Below the pieces are notes generated by a model. That model was not told the origin of the DNA. It saw only the letters and a program-made list of their open reading frames with translations, and ran no database searches. DNA of 64,000 bases, taken from NCBI RefSeq assembly GCF_013404075.1, contig NZ_JACBJQ010000003.1, positions 124,001 to 188,000 of the forward strand, given 5' to 3'. Both the position numbers and the translations under genes were made by a program. Shown piece by piece: positions 56,572-64,000 of this stretch. The stretch comes from Mycolicibacterium vinylchloridicum (GTDB lineage Bacteria > Actinomycetota > Actinomycetes > Mycobacteriales > Mycobacteriaceae). Within the stretch, counting starts at the first letter, position 1, and every line of letters begins with the position of its first letter.

Positions 56572-57822
56572 ATGACCGCACGGATCATGGACGACGCGGC
56601 GCGCGCTCTGGCCGTCCCGCAGTCCTACACCGACGAAGCTCAGCTGCACGCGGCGCTGGCGCATCTGCGCAAGCATGCGCCGGTGTCCTGGGTCGACGTC
56701 GAGGGTTATCGGCCGTTCTGGGCCGTCACGAAACACGCCGACGTCATGGACATCGAGCGGCAGAACGACCTGTTCACCAACGATCCCCGGCCGATCCTCG
56801 TCGCGAGCGAACTCGACGACAAGCTACTGGCCGATCGCCAAGCCGGCATCGGGTTGAGCACCTTGATCCACATGGACGACCCGCATCATCGCGACATGCG
56901 CAAGATCGGTGCGGACTGGTTTCGCCCGAAGGCGATGCGGGACTTGAAGGCTCGCTGCGACGAGCTGGCGAAGATCTACGTCGACCAGATGGCAGAGCGG
57001 GGTCCGGAGCTCGACTTCTCTCAAGAGATCGCGGTCAACTATCCGCTCTACGTCATCCTCACCCTGCTTGGTCTGCCGGAATCCGACTTCCCCCGGATGC
57101 TCAAGCTCACCCAGGAACTGTTCGGCGGGGACGACACCGAATTCCAGCGTGATGGATCCAGCGACGCGATGCTTGCCGTGCTGCTCGACTTCTTCACCTA
57201 CTTCGCCGCGTTGACCGCATCCCGCCGGGAACATCCCACCGAGGATCTGGCCTCGGCGATCGCCAACGCGACCATCGACGGTGAGCCGCTGTCCGATATG
57301 GACACCGCGTCCTACTATGTGATCGTCGCCAGCGCCGGCCACGACACCACCAGCGCCGGAATCGCCGGCGGGCTGCTGGAACTGGTACGCAACCCCGCCG
57401 AACTGCAACGGCTGCAAAATGATCCGGGTCTGATGGGCACCGCCGTCGAAGAGATGGTCCGCTGTGTCACACCGGTCAAGGAATTCATGCGCACCGCCCA
57501 GGCCGACACCGAAGTCCGCGGTGTCCCCATCGCCAAGGGTGAATCCGTTCTCCTGTCCTATGTTTCGGCCAACCGCGACGAAGAGGTCTTCGACAACCCG
57601 ATGCGCTTCGACGTCGGCCGAGACCCGAACAAGCACCTGTCCTTCGGCTACGGCGTGCACTTCTGCCTGGGCGCTGCGCTGGCTCGCATGGAGATGAACA
57701 GCTTCTTCTCCGAACTCATCCCGCGTATCAACACGATCGAACTCGCCGGCGAGCCGGAACTCTCGGCGACCACCTTCGTCGGTGGGATCAAACATCTGCC
57801 GATCCGCTGCTCACTGAAGTAA
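56572..57822 (+). CDS. Cytochrome P450
   Basis: A 416-residue P450 with standard features: I-helix A-G-H-D-T-T, E-E-M-V-R as ExxR, and haem-thiolate motif F-G-Y-G-V-H-F-C-L-G with C365. ATG 56572 has AGGAG six bases upstream; TTG 56566 is an alternative. It is only distantly related to the P450 at 47995. A 13-bp-arm operator shared with a divergent TetR gene precedes it. Substrate unknown; the TetR and the SIP-like flavoprotein suggest a small regulated oxidation module. Confidence 0.93.
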   Translation: MTARIMDDAARALAVPQSYTDEAQLHAALAHLRKHAPVSWVDVEGYRPFWAVTKHADVMDIERQNDLFTNDPRPILVASELDDKLLADRQAGIGLSTLIHMDDPHHRDMRKIGADWFRPKAMRDLKARCDELAKIYVDQMAERGPELDFSQEIAVNYPLYVILTLLGLPESDFPRMLKLTQELFGGDDTEFQRDGSSDAMLAVLLDFFTYFAALTASRREHPTEDLASAIANATIDGEPLSDMDTASYYVIVASAGHDTTSAGIAGGLLELVRNPAELQRLQNDPGLMGTAVEEMVRCVTPVKEFMRTAQADTEVRGVPIAKGESVLLSYVSANRDEEVFDNPMRFDVGRDPNKHLSFGYGVHFCLGAALARMEMNSFFSELIPRINTIELAGEPELSATTFVGGIKHLPIRCSLK

Positions 57823-57915
57823 CGCCTGCGGATACGCTCGGGCCAATACGCCGCGGCAAGGCGCGACAGCGGCGATAATGCCGTTGAGTCGGTCTTGAGA
57901 GTGGGAGCAGGGACC

Positions 57916-58188
57916 ATGAAGAAGCTGGCAGCGGCGCTGTTGAGCGCCATGGCAATGGTCGCAGCGCCGGTGGTGATTGCACCGGCCGCACAGGCCGATG
58001 TGTGCGGTGACGTCGGGGGACGGCATGTCGATGTGGGTGGATGCACCAACGTGGCCGGTGATGTCGTGGTAGGCGGTGAGGTGGCGACCGCGGACGACGC
58101 CGCCGCGCAGGCGGCCTCCGGTCAGCCACCGTGCTATACGCCGCAAGGGGTGCCGTATTACACGCCCGGCTCGGATCCCTGCTACTGA
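57916..58188 (+). CDS. Small secreted protein of unknown function
   Basis: A 90-residue protein with an N-terminal Sec signal peptide (K-K, then an Ala/Val-rich core and A-Q-A-D as the probable cleavage site near residue 28). The mature part has four cysteines (after D-V, in G-G-C-T and the two C-Y pairs at the end), compatible with two disulphides. No family is recognised. GAGCAGGG precedes ATG 57916. Its end overlaps the LysG reading frame by 58 bp if that gene starts at GTG 58131. Confidence 0.7.
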   Translation: MKKLAAALLSAMAMVAAPVVIAPAAQADVCGDVGGRHVDVGGCTNVAGDVVVGGEVATADDAAAQAASGQPPCYTPQGVPYYTPGSDPCY

Positions 58189-59087
58189 GCGCCTCCGGGG
58201 AGACCCGGCTGGATTCGGGTCAGCTCGCGGCCTTCGCCGCGATTGTGGAGCTCGGCAGTTTCGAGGCCGCGGCCGAGCGCTTGCACGTGACCCCATCGGC
58301 GGTGAGCCAGCGCATCAAGGCGCTGGAAAAATATGTGGGGCAGGTGCTGCTCGTCCGTGGGAAGCCTTGTGTGCCAACTGCGGCCGGGAAGCCGCTGCTC
58401 AGACTGGCCGCTCAGACCGCGATGCTGGAGGCGGAGGCCATCGCCGAGATGGCCGGTGGCGGTGAGTCGGCGCCGCGACCGCGGATTGCGATGGCGGTCA
58501 ACGCTGATTCGATGGTGACGTGGTTTGCCGGGGTGCTCTCGGACCTGCCGGATGTGTTGTTCGACATCCGAATCGAAGACCAGGATCATTCCGCACGGCT
58601 GCTGCGCGAAGGTGTGGTGATGGGTGCCGTCACCACTGAGCGCACGCCGGTACCGGGCTGCCGGGTGCGGCCGCTCGGCGTCATGCGGTATCTGCCGGTG
58701 GCCAGCCGCAGCTACGTGAAAGGCCATCTGCCAGGCGGTTTCACCGCCGACGCGGTGGCGCGCGCACCCTCGCTGGCCTGGAACCGCGACGATGCACTAC
58801 AGGACATGTTGGTGCGCAAAGTCTTTGGTCGCGTCGTCGGCCGACCTGTCCACTACGTGCCGACCGCGGAAGGATTCGGCGCAGCGGTGCGAGCCGGGTT
58901 GGGCTGGGGGATGTATCCCGAGCAGTCGGCGGCGACGGCGCTGGCCGATGGGACGTTCATCCAGGTCTGTGAGGTCCATCTGGACGTTCCGTTGTTCTGG
59001 CAGTGCTGGAAACTCGAGAGTCCGCTGATGGACACCGTCACCGGTGCCGTTCTGGCTGCAGCAGAGGTATTGCGAAGGCGGAGTTAG
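58131..59087 (+). CDS. lysG: LysG/ArgP-type LysR family regulator
   Basis: A 318-residue LysR regulator. The winged helix-turn-helix lies near the N-terminus (G-S-F-E-A-A-A-E-R-L-H-V-T-P-S-A-V-S-Q-R). Much of it matches my memory of M. tuberculosis LysG, including N-A-D-S-M, R-I-E-D-Q-D-H-S-A-R-L-L-R-E-G and V-T-T-E-R. LysG senses lysine or arginine and activates the lysE exporter. GTG 58131 is the only canonical start but lies inside the secreted-protein gene; a CTG near 58209 preceded by GGGGAG would give the usual N-terminus. No lysE gene is adjacent. Confidence 0.85.
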   Translation: MLYAARGAVLHARLGSLLLSASGETRLDSGQLAAFAAIVELGSFEAAAERLHVTPSAVSQRIKALEKYVGQVLLVRGKPCVPTAAGKPLLRLAAQTAMLEAEAIAEMAGGGESAPRPRIAMAVNADSMVTWFAGVLSDLPDVLFDIRIEDQDHSARLLREGVVMGAVTTERTPVPGCRVRPLGVMRYLPVASRSYVKGHLPGGFTADAVARAPSLAWNRDDALQDMLVRKVFGRVVGRPVHYVPTAEGFGAAVRAGLGWGMYPEQSAATALADGTFIQVCEVHLDVPLFWQCWKLESPLMDTVTGAVLAAAEVLRRRS

Positions 59088-59141
59088 CGACCAGTGGGCG
59101 TAACTGTTCCGGCGGGCGGGAGGCGGTCTCGAAGGCTGACG

Positions 59142-59159
59142 AACCGCTGAACAGCGGTT
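59142..59159. other. Inverted repeat AACCGCTG-AA-CAGCGGTT between lysG and the transporter gene
   Basis: Perfect 8-bp arms around AA, 55 bases after the LysG stop and 24 bases before ATG 59183. It could be a weak terminator for lysG or an operator for the transporter. Confidence 0.35.
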
Positions 59160-59182
59160 GAGGATGTGGCATCGTGACAGCC

Positions 59183-60640
59183 ATGTCCGATGCTGAGACG
59201 TTGACCACGCAAAGAACCTTTTTCGGACATCCCGTCGGTTTGGCCAACCTTTTCGGTGTCGAGCTGTGGGAGCGGTTCTCGTTCTACGGGATGCTCACGA
59301 TCCTCGGGTACTACCTGTACTACACGCTCACGGACGGTGGCCTGGCGCTGCCGAAGGCCACCGCGACCGGCATCGTTGGGGCGTATGGCGGCCTGGTCTA
59401 TCTGTCCACGGTGCTGGGCGGGTGGATAGCAGACCGGCTGCTCGGCATGGAGCGCACCGTGTTCTATGGCGGAGTGGTGGTCATGTGCGGCCACATCGCG
59501 CTGGCAATCGTCCCCGGCTTGGCGGGCGTCGCGGTCGGATTGGTGCTGATAGCTCTGGGATCGGGTGCGTTGAAAGCCAATGCGTCCTCGTTGTTGGGTA
59601 CGCTGTACGCCGACGGCGACCCGCGTCGTGACGGTGGGTTCACGTTGTTCTACCTGGGTATAAACCTGGGTGCCTTCGTCGGCCCGCTCATCACCGGTCT
59701 GCTGCAGACCAAGCTGGGGTTCCATTACGGTTTCGGTGCCGCGGCCGTCGGTATGGCGCTGGGTCTGACCCAGTACGTGGTCTTCCGTCGTAACCTCGGC
59801 GAACACGGTCGTACGGTCCCACACCCGTTGTCGCACAAAGAATTCTGGCGCACTGCGGCCATCGCGCTGGTGCTCATCGCTCTCGCGGTGGTGGCCTTCA
59901 TCGTGGGTCTGATCACGCTGGCAAACCTGTCCCAGGTGACCACGGGCATTCTCGTCGTCGCGTCGATCGGCTACTTCGCGGTGATGCTCGGTAGCCCGAG
60001 CGTCGAACCGCTGGAACGCACCCGCGTACGTGCGTTCATCCCGCTGTTCATCGCCAATGCCGTGTTCTGGTCGCTGTTCCAGCAGATCTTCACGGTGCTG
60101 GCGGTCTACTCCGACGAGCGGATGAACTGGTCGATCTTCGGGTGGCGGGCGCCGTCCAACTGGATCGGTTCCATCGAACCGGTGTGGATCATCCTGCTGT
60201 CACCGCTTTTTGCGGCGATGTGGACCAAGCTCGGCCGGCGTGCGCCAACCACCCCGCGCAAGTTCGCCTACGGCGTGATCGGGATGGGGGTGGCGTTCCT
60301 GCTGTTCCTTCCCATGGCCGGCACCACAGGACGCAGCGTGCCCGCGCTCTTCATCGTGGCGATCATGGGTGTCTTCGCGATTTCCGAACTCATGCTGTCG
60401 CCGATCGGGCTGTCGGTCACCACGCAGCTGGCACCCAATGCTTTTCGGGCCCAGATGATGGCGCTGTACTTCTTCTCCGTCGGCCTTGGCACCGCGATGT
60501 CAGGTGTGCTGTCCGGCTACTACAGCGCGGACAGCGAGTTCGCCTACTTCGGCATTCTCGGCGCTGTCGCCATCGCCGTCGGTGTGGTCGTGTGGGGGTT
60601 CGCGCCCCGGGTCAGCCGGTTGATGGAGGGCGTGCACTAA
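59183..60640 (+). CDS. POT/PTR2-family proton-dependent oligopeptide transporter
   Basis: A 485-residue major-facilitator-type protein with many hydrophobic helices. The family signature [10 protein letters not shown] is near residue 27, followed by [11 protein letters not shown] and the [10 protein letters not shown] block of PTR2 proteins. It takes up di- and tripeptides with protons across the inner membrane. ATG 59183 is preferred over GTG 59174. It follows lysG in the same direction, so regulation by lysine status is conceivable. It converges on the double acyl-CoA synthetase gene with a 4-bp overlap. Confidence 0.9.
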   Translation: MSDAETLTTQRTFFGHPVGLANLFGVELWERFSFYGMLTILGYYLYYTLTDGGLALPKATATGIVGAYGGLVYLSTVLGGWIADRLLGMERTVFYGGVVVMCGHIALAIVPGLAGVAVGLVLIALGSGALKANASSLLGTLYADGDPRRDGGFTLFYLGINLGAFVGPLITGLLQTKLGFHYGFGAAAVGMALGLTQYVVFRRNLGEHGRTVPHPLSHKEFWRTAAIALVLIALAVVAFIVGLITLANLSQVTTGILVVASIGYFAVMLGSPSVEPLERTRVRAFIPLFIANAVFWSLFQQIFTVLAVYSDERMNWSIFGWRAPSNWIGSIEPVWIILLSPLFAAMWTKLGRRAPTTPRKFAYGVIGMGVAFLLFLPMAGTTGRSVPALFIVAIMGVFAISELMLSPIGLSVTTQLAPNAFRAQMMALYFFSVGLGTAMSGVLSGYYSADSEFAYFGILGAVAIAVGVVVWGFAPRVSRLMEGVH

Positions 60641-63600
60641 CGCGGCGAGTCGAGCAGCCGGATCATCTCGGCACGCATCTCGACCTTGCGCACCTTGCCG
60701 GTGACGGTCATCGGAAAGTCGTCGACGACCCGGACGTAGCGCGGAATCTTGTAGTGCGCCAGCTTGCCTGCCGCAAACTCCTGCACGGCCGCGGCATCCA
60801 GGGGCACGGCGCCCGCGCGCATTTTGACCCACGCGCAGATCTCCTCTCCGTACCTGGGGTCGGGAACGCCGATCACCTGGACATCGTCGATATCGGGGTG
60901 GGTGTACAGGAACTCCTCGATCTCGCGCGGGTAGACGTTCTCGCCGCCGCGGATCACCATGTCCTTGATCCGCCCGACAATCTGGCAGTAGCCGTCGTCG
61001 CGCATCACCGCCAGATCACCGGTGTGCATCCAGCCCTCGTCGTCGATGGCTTCGGCGGTCTTCGCCTCGTCATTCCAGTAGCCGAGCATCACCGAGTAGC
61101 CGCGGGTGCAGAATTCGCCGGTCGCACCGCGTTCGACGAGCGCACCGGTTTCGGGGTCGACGACCTTGATCTCGACGTGCGGATGCGCGCGCCCGACTGT
61201 CGCAGTGCGCCGTTCCAGATCGTCGTCGATCAGGGTTTGGCACGACACCGGCGAGGTTTCGGTCATGCCGTAGGCGATGGATACCTCTGACATGTTCAGC
61301 TGTTCGAGGCAGCGTTTCATGATCTCCACCGGGCACGGCGCGCCGGCCATGATGCCCGTCCGCAGCGACGAGACGTCGCGGTGCGCAAGGTCGGGGTGGC
61401 CGAGCATCGCGATGAACATGGTCGGTACGCCGTAGAGCGCAGTGCAGCGCTCCTGTTCGACCGCGGCCAGGGTGGCGCCGGGATCGAAGCCCGCGGCCGG
61501 TATCACCATCGTGGCGCCGTGGGTGGTGCAGCCAAGATTGCCCATCACCATGCCGAAGCAGTGGTAGAACGGCACGGGGATGCACAGCCGGTCGCCCGGA
61601 CCGAAGTTGATCAGGTCGGTGACGAAGAAGCCGTTGTTGAGGATGTTGCGGTGCGACAGCACCGCCCCCTTGGGGGAACCCGTTGTGCCGGAGGTGTATT
61701 GGATGTTGATCGGATCCGAGGGTGTCAGGGACTCCATCCGTCGGCCTAGATCGTCGGCCGAAGTCTGGTCGCTGCGTTGCCGCAGTGCGTCCCAATCCGG
61801 CGAGTTCAGGAACACCACCTCGGACAGTTCGGGTACTTCGGGGCGCACCTCGGCGACCATGCTGCAGTAATCCGACGACTTGAAGTCGGTGGCCGACACC
61901 AGCATCCGCACGCCGGCGTGCCGCAGAACGTAGGCCAGCTCATGGGTGCGGAAGGCCGGGTTGATGGTCACCAAGATCGCGCCCACCTTGGCGGTCGCGT
62001 ACTGCAGCAGGGTCCACTCGGCGCAATTGGGCGCCCAGATGCCGACCCGGTCACCCTTGTCGATGCCAGATGAGATCAAAGCCCTTGCCAACGAGTCGAT
62101 TTCACGGTTGAGTTCGGCATAGGTCCATCGTCGGCCGGTCGCGACGTCGACCAGCGCGTCGACATCGGGATGGGCCGCGACGGTGCGCTCGAAGTTCTCG
62201 CCGATGGTCTCGTCCAGCAGTTCAACGCCATCGGGTCCGGCCGAATACGACAACGGTGCGCCGTTCCGATCGCGCAGGACGGTCTTGAGCACCTTGCCGC
62301 TCGCGTTGCGGGGCAACGCCTCGACGATGGCGACGCGGCGTGGCCGTTTGTAGGCGGCCAGATGCTCGCGGCAGTGTGACTCGATCTCATCCGCCGACGG
62401 CGGGTCGGCGGGATCGCGCGGCACGATCACGGCCAGGGGAGTCTCGCCCCACTTCGGATCCGGCACACCGATGACGGCCACCTCGGCGATCTTCGGGTGC
62501 GCCGCCAGCACGTTCTCCACCTCGGCGCTGTAGATGTTCTCTCCGCCGGAAATGATCATGTCTTTCTTCCGATCGACCACGTAGATGTAGCCGTCCTCAT
62601 CCTGCCTGACCAGATCACCGGAATGGAACCATCCGCCGCGAAAAGCCTCCGCGGTCTCGGCGGGTTTGTTCCAGTAGCCGGCCATCACCAGGGGGCCCTG
62701 ATAGACGATCTCGCCGACGGTGCCCGGCACGACGTCGTTCATGTCGTCGTCGACTATGCGGGCCTCTACGTTGAGCATCGGCGTGCCCACCGAGCCGATC
62801 TTTGCCAGTGCGTCATCGCCGCGCAGCAGGCAGGTGATCGGACTGCACTCGGTCTGCCCGAAGGCGGCGATGATCTCGGCCCCTGGGAAGACGTCGGTCA
62901 TGTTTCGCAGCAGGGTGGTCGAGGCCGGCGCGGCACCCCACCAGATGCGCCGCAGACAGGACAGGTCCCACTCAGCGAGTCCGTCCATCGCGCAGACGAT
63001 CTGCCACTGCGCCGGAGTCATCCAGCACGAGGTCACCCGCTCGGCGACGATGGTGCGCACCGTCGCCTCGGCGTCGAACCCGCCCGATGAGGGGATGACG
63101 ACCTTGCCGCCGGTGAGGAACGCCGGCAACATGCCGGACACCCCGGCGGTGTGGAACAGTGGCGCAACGCCGAGCCAGCAGTCGTCGTCGGCGCGGTGGC
63201 CCAGCGTGCCGATCGAGCTAAAGGCGTGAAGGTACAGGTTACGGTGGTACAGCACAGCACCTTTGGGAAAGCCGGTGGTCCCTGAGGTGTACATGATGAA
63301 CGCGGGGTCGTTGTCGCCAACGGAGACGTCGACGGGTTCCGCACTGGCGTCGTCGATGGCGCTCTCCAGCGTGCCGTCGATGGTCAGGGTGGTGTGCACC
63401 GATTCCGCCGATCCGACCGATGGTGCCAGTGCGGCGTCGACGACCACGGCTGTGGCGCCGCTGTCGGCCAGCAGGTACGCGATCTCGTCGGCGACCAGGC
63501 GGAAGTTCAACGGCACCACCACGGCACCCAGACGCAATGTGGCGAACCAGGTTTCGACGAGTTCGAGACTGTTGAGGCCCAGCACCGCGACTCGGTCGCC

Positions 63601-63774
63601 GCGGCCGATGCCGCGTTGTGCGAGTGCGTTGGCCAGGCGGGTCACCCGGATATCGGTCTGTTTGAACGTCGCCCGGCGGTTCGGGTCGGCGAATGCGACG
63701 GCGTCGGGACGCACCCGGGCATGCCGGGCGAGGGTGTCGCTGAGTGTGATGCCGGTCGATGCGGAGGTGGTCAT
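60637..63774 (-). CDS. Fused double acyl-CoA synthetase (FadD-FadD), 1045 residues
   Basis: A single uninterrupted frame encodes two complete adenylate-forming ligases. Unit 1 (about 1-505) has [11 protein letters not shown] near 162, F-G-Q-T-E-C near 305 and catalytic lysine K494 in A-S-G-K-V-L-K. Unit 2 (about 520-1045) has [17 protein letters not shown] and V-T-G-K-V-R-K near the end; I recall similarity to FadD35-type ligases. At the junction is a TTG codon at 62253 (residue 508), a possible internal start if the proteins are also made separately, but no strong Shine-Dalgarno precedes it. The start overlaps the upstream acyl-CoA dehydrogenase stop (ATGA). Confidence 0.88.
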   Translation of the reverse strand: MTTSASTGITLSDTLARHARVRPDAVAFADPNRRATFKQTDIRVTRLANALAQRGIGRGDRVAVLGLNSLELVETWFATLRLGAVVVPLNFRLVADEIAYLLADSGATAVVVDAALAPSVGSAESVHTTLTIDGTLESAIDDASAEPVDVSVGDNDPAFIMYTSGTTGFPKGAVLYHRNLYLHAFSSIGTLGHRADDDCWLGVAPLFHTAGVSGMLPAFLTGGKVVIPSSGGFDAEATVRTIVAERVTSCWMTPAQWQIVCAMDGLAEWDLSCLRRIWWGAAPASTTLLRNMTDVFPGAEIIAAFGQTECSPITCLLRGDDALAKIGSVGTPMLNVEARIVDDDMNDVVPGTVGEIVYQGPLVMAGYWNKPAETAEAFRGGWFHSGDLVRQDEDGYIYVVDRKKDMIISGGENIYSAEVENVLAAHPKIAEVAVIGVPDPKWGETPLAVIVPRDPADPPSADEIESHCREHLAAYKRPRRVAIVEALPRNASGKVLKTVLRDRNGAPLSYSAGPDGVELLDETIGENFERTVAAHPDVDALVDVATGRRWTYAELNREIDSLARALISSGIDKGDRVGIWAPNCAEWTLLQYATAKVGAILVTINPAFRTHELAYVLRHAGVRMLVSATDFKSSDYCSMVAEVRPEVPELSEVVFLNSPDWDALRQRSDQTSADDLGRRMESLTPSDPINIQYTSGTTGSPKGAVLSHRNILNNGFFVTDLINFGPGDRLCIPVPFYHCFGMVMGNLGCTTHGATMVIPAAGFDPGATLAAVEQERCTALYGVPTMFIAMLGHPDLAHRDVSSLRTGIMAGAPCPVEIMKRCLEQLNMSEVSIAYGMTETSPVSCQTLIDDDLERRTATVGRAHPHVEIKVVDPETGALVERGATGEFCTRGYSVMLGYWNDEAKTAEAIDDEGWMHTGDLAVMRDDGYCQIVGRIKDMVIRGGENVYPREIEEFLYTHPDIDDVQVIGVPDPRYGEEICAWVKMRAGAVPLDAAAVQEFAAGKLAHYKIPRYVRVVDDFPMTVTGKVRKVEMRAEMIRLLDSPR

Positions 63775-64000
63775 AAGCCGACCCGGTCGGCCAGAAGTGC
63801 CCGGTGCTGAGTGCTACTGCCGAACAGCGCCGCCGTGGTCTTGGCGCGACGCAGGTAGAGGTGCAGGTCGTGCTCCCACGTGAAGGCGATGCCGCCGTGC
63901 ACCTGGGTGGCTGTCCCCGCACACTGGGTGAACGTGTCGGCGGCCTGTGCCTTCACCAGCGGCGCGGCGATGGCGAGTTCGCCGGGGTCGTCGGCACTCA
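63771..64000 (-). CDS. Acyl-CoA dehydrogenase (FadE-like), C-terminal fragment
   Basis: Only the last 76 codons are in the window; the gene continues to the right. The segment [28 protein letters not shown] is typical of a mycobacterial FadE C-terminus (Q-x-x-G-G-I-A-x-T-W-E). The stop overlaps the double FadD start by 4 bp, so the ligase and dehydrogenase are co-transcribed. Confidence 0.85.
   Translation of the reverse strand, partial: SADDPGELAIAAPLVKAQAADTFTQCAGTATQVHGGIAFTWEHDLHLYLRRAKTTAALFGSSTQHRALLADRVGL

Noticed and set aside
1..64000. tRNA genes, rRNA, CRISPR arrays, insertion sequences and attachment sites
   Set aside because: Looked for cloverleaf-like segments, regularly spaced repeats, transposase motifs and terminal inverted repeats; none was seen.

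Overview
The window is GC-rich actinobacterial DNA, almost certainly from an environmental (non-tuberculous) mycobacterium. The evidence is a complete mce operon (two yrbE permeases and six mce genes), a lysine-export regulator that closely matches my memory of mycobacterial LysG, several F420-type luciferase-like oxidoreductases, many CoA-linked lipid enzymes, and mycobacterial-style promoters (TATAGT or TATAAT -10 boxes, ATGA/GTGA gene overlaps, GTG and TTG starts). No rRNA, tRNA, CRISPR array, insertion sequence or phage gene was seen.

Region A (1 to about 30.75 kb) is the most unusual part. It is a mosaic of repeated gene types: four PPOX/amine-oxidase-like FAD enzymes, two larger phytoene-desaturase/retinol-saturase-like FAD enzymes, four paralogues of an unassigned six-helix membrane protein, two AveC-like membrane proteins plus a more distant relative, one membrane protein with motifs like integral-membrane terpene cyclases, a carotenoid-cleavage-type oxygenase, a DUF1295 membrane protein, three luciferase-like (LLM) oxidoreductases, three acyl-CoA dehydrogenases, a PaaG-type enoyl-CoA hydratase/isomerase, an acyl-CoA synthetase and three TetR regulators. 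The gene content suggests redox remodelling, cleavage and beta-oxidation-like processing of a polyunsaturated isoprenoid or terpenoid at the membrane. A palindrome close to wAACGATCGTTyACA recurs in most of the promoters, and a separate triple operator controls the 17.8-12.2 kb operon, so the region looks like one or two coordinated regulons.

Region B (30.7-40.0 kb, minus strand) is the mce operon in the order yrbEA-yrbEB-mceA-B-C-D-E-F, encoding an ABC-type lipid importer. It has a TATAAT promoter in an AT-rich 611-bp leader and no mas (mce-associated) genes. Its end abuts Region A, so import and Region A metabolism may be linked.

Region C (40.6-54.8 kb) looks like a CoA-dependent catabolic cluster for a cyclic or steroid-like substrate. 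A TetR gene, two aldehyde dehydrogenases and a two-domain CaiB-type CoA-transferase lie on the minus strand. Divergent from them are a 3Fe-4S-type ferredoxin, a short-chain dehydrogenase, a P450, a Rieske oxygenase, a GNAT-like protein, an NTF2-DUF35 protein, an Ltp2-like thiolase-fold protein and an acyl-CoA synthetase in one operon. An AGGTTTA-type operator motif occurs on both arms.

Region D (54.8-64.0 kb) holds a small membrane protein with a CRP-like site, a TetR/siderophore-interacting-protein pair divergent from a second P450 across a 30-bp operator, a small secreted protein, LysG, a POT peptide transporter, a fused double acyl-CoA synthetase of 1045 residues, and the C-terminal end of an acyl-CoA dehydrogenase that runs off the window.

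All functional assignments rest on reading motifs and recalling families; no search was run.
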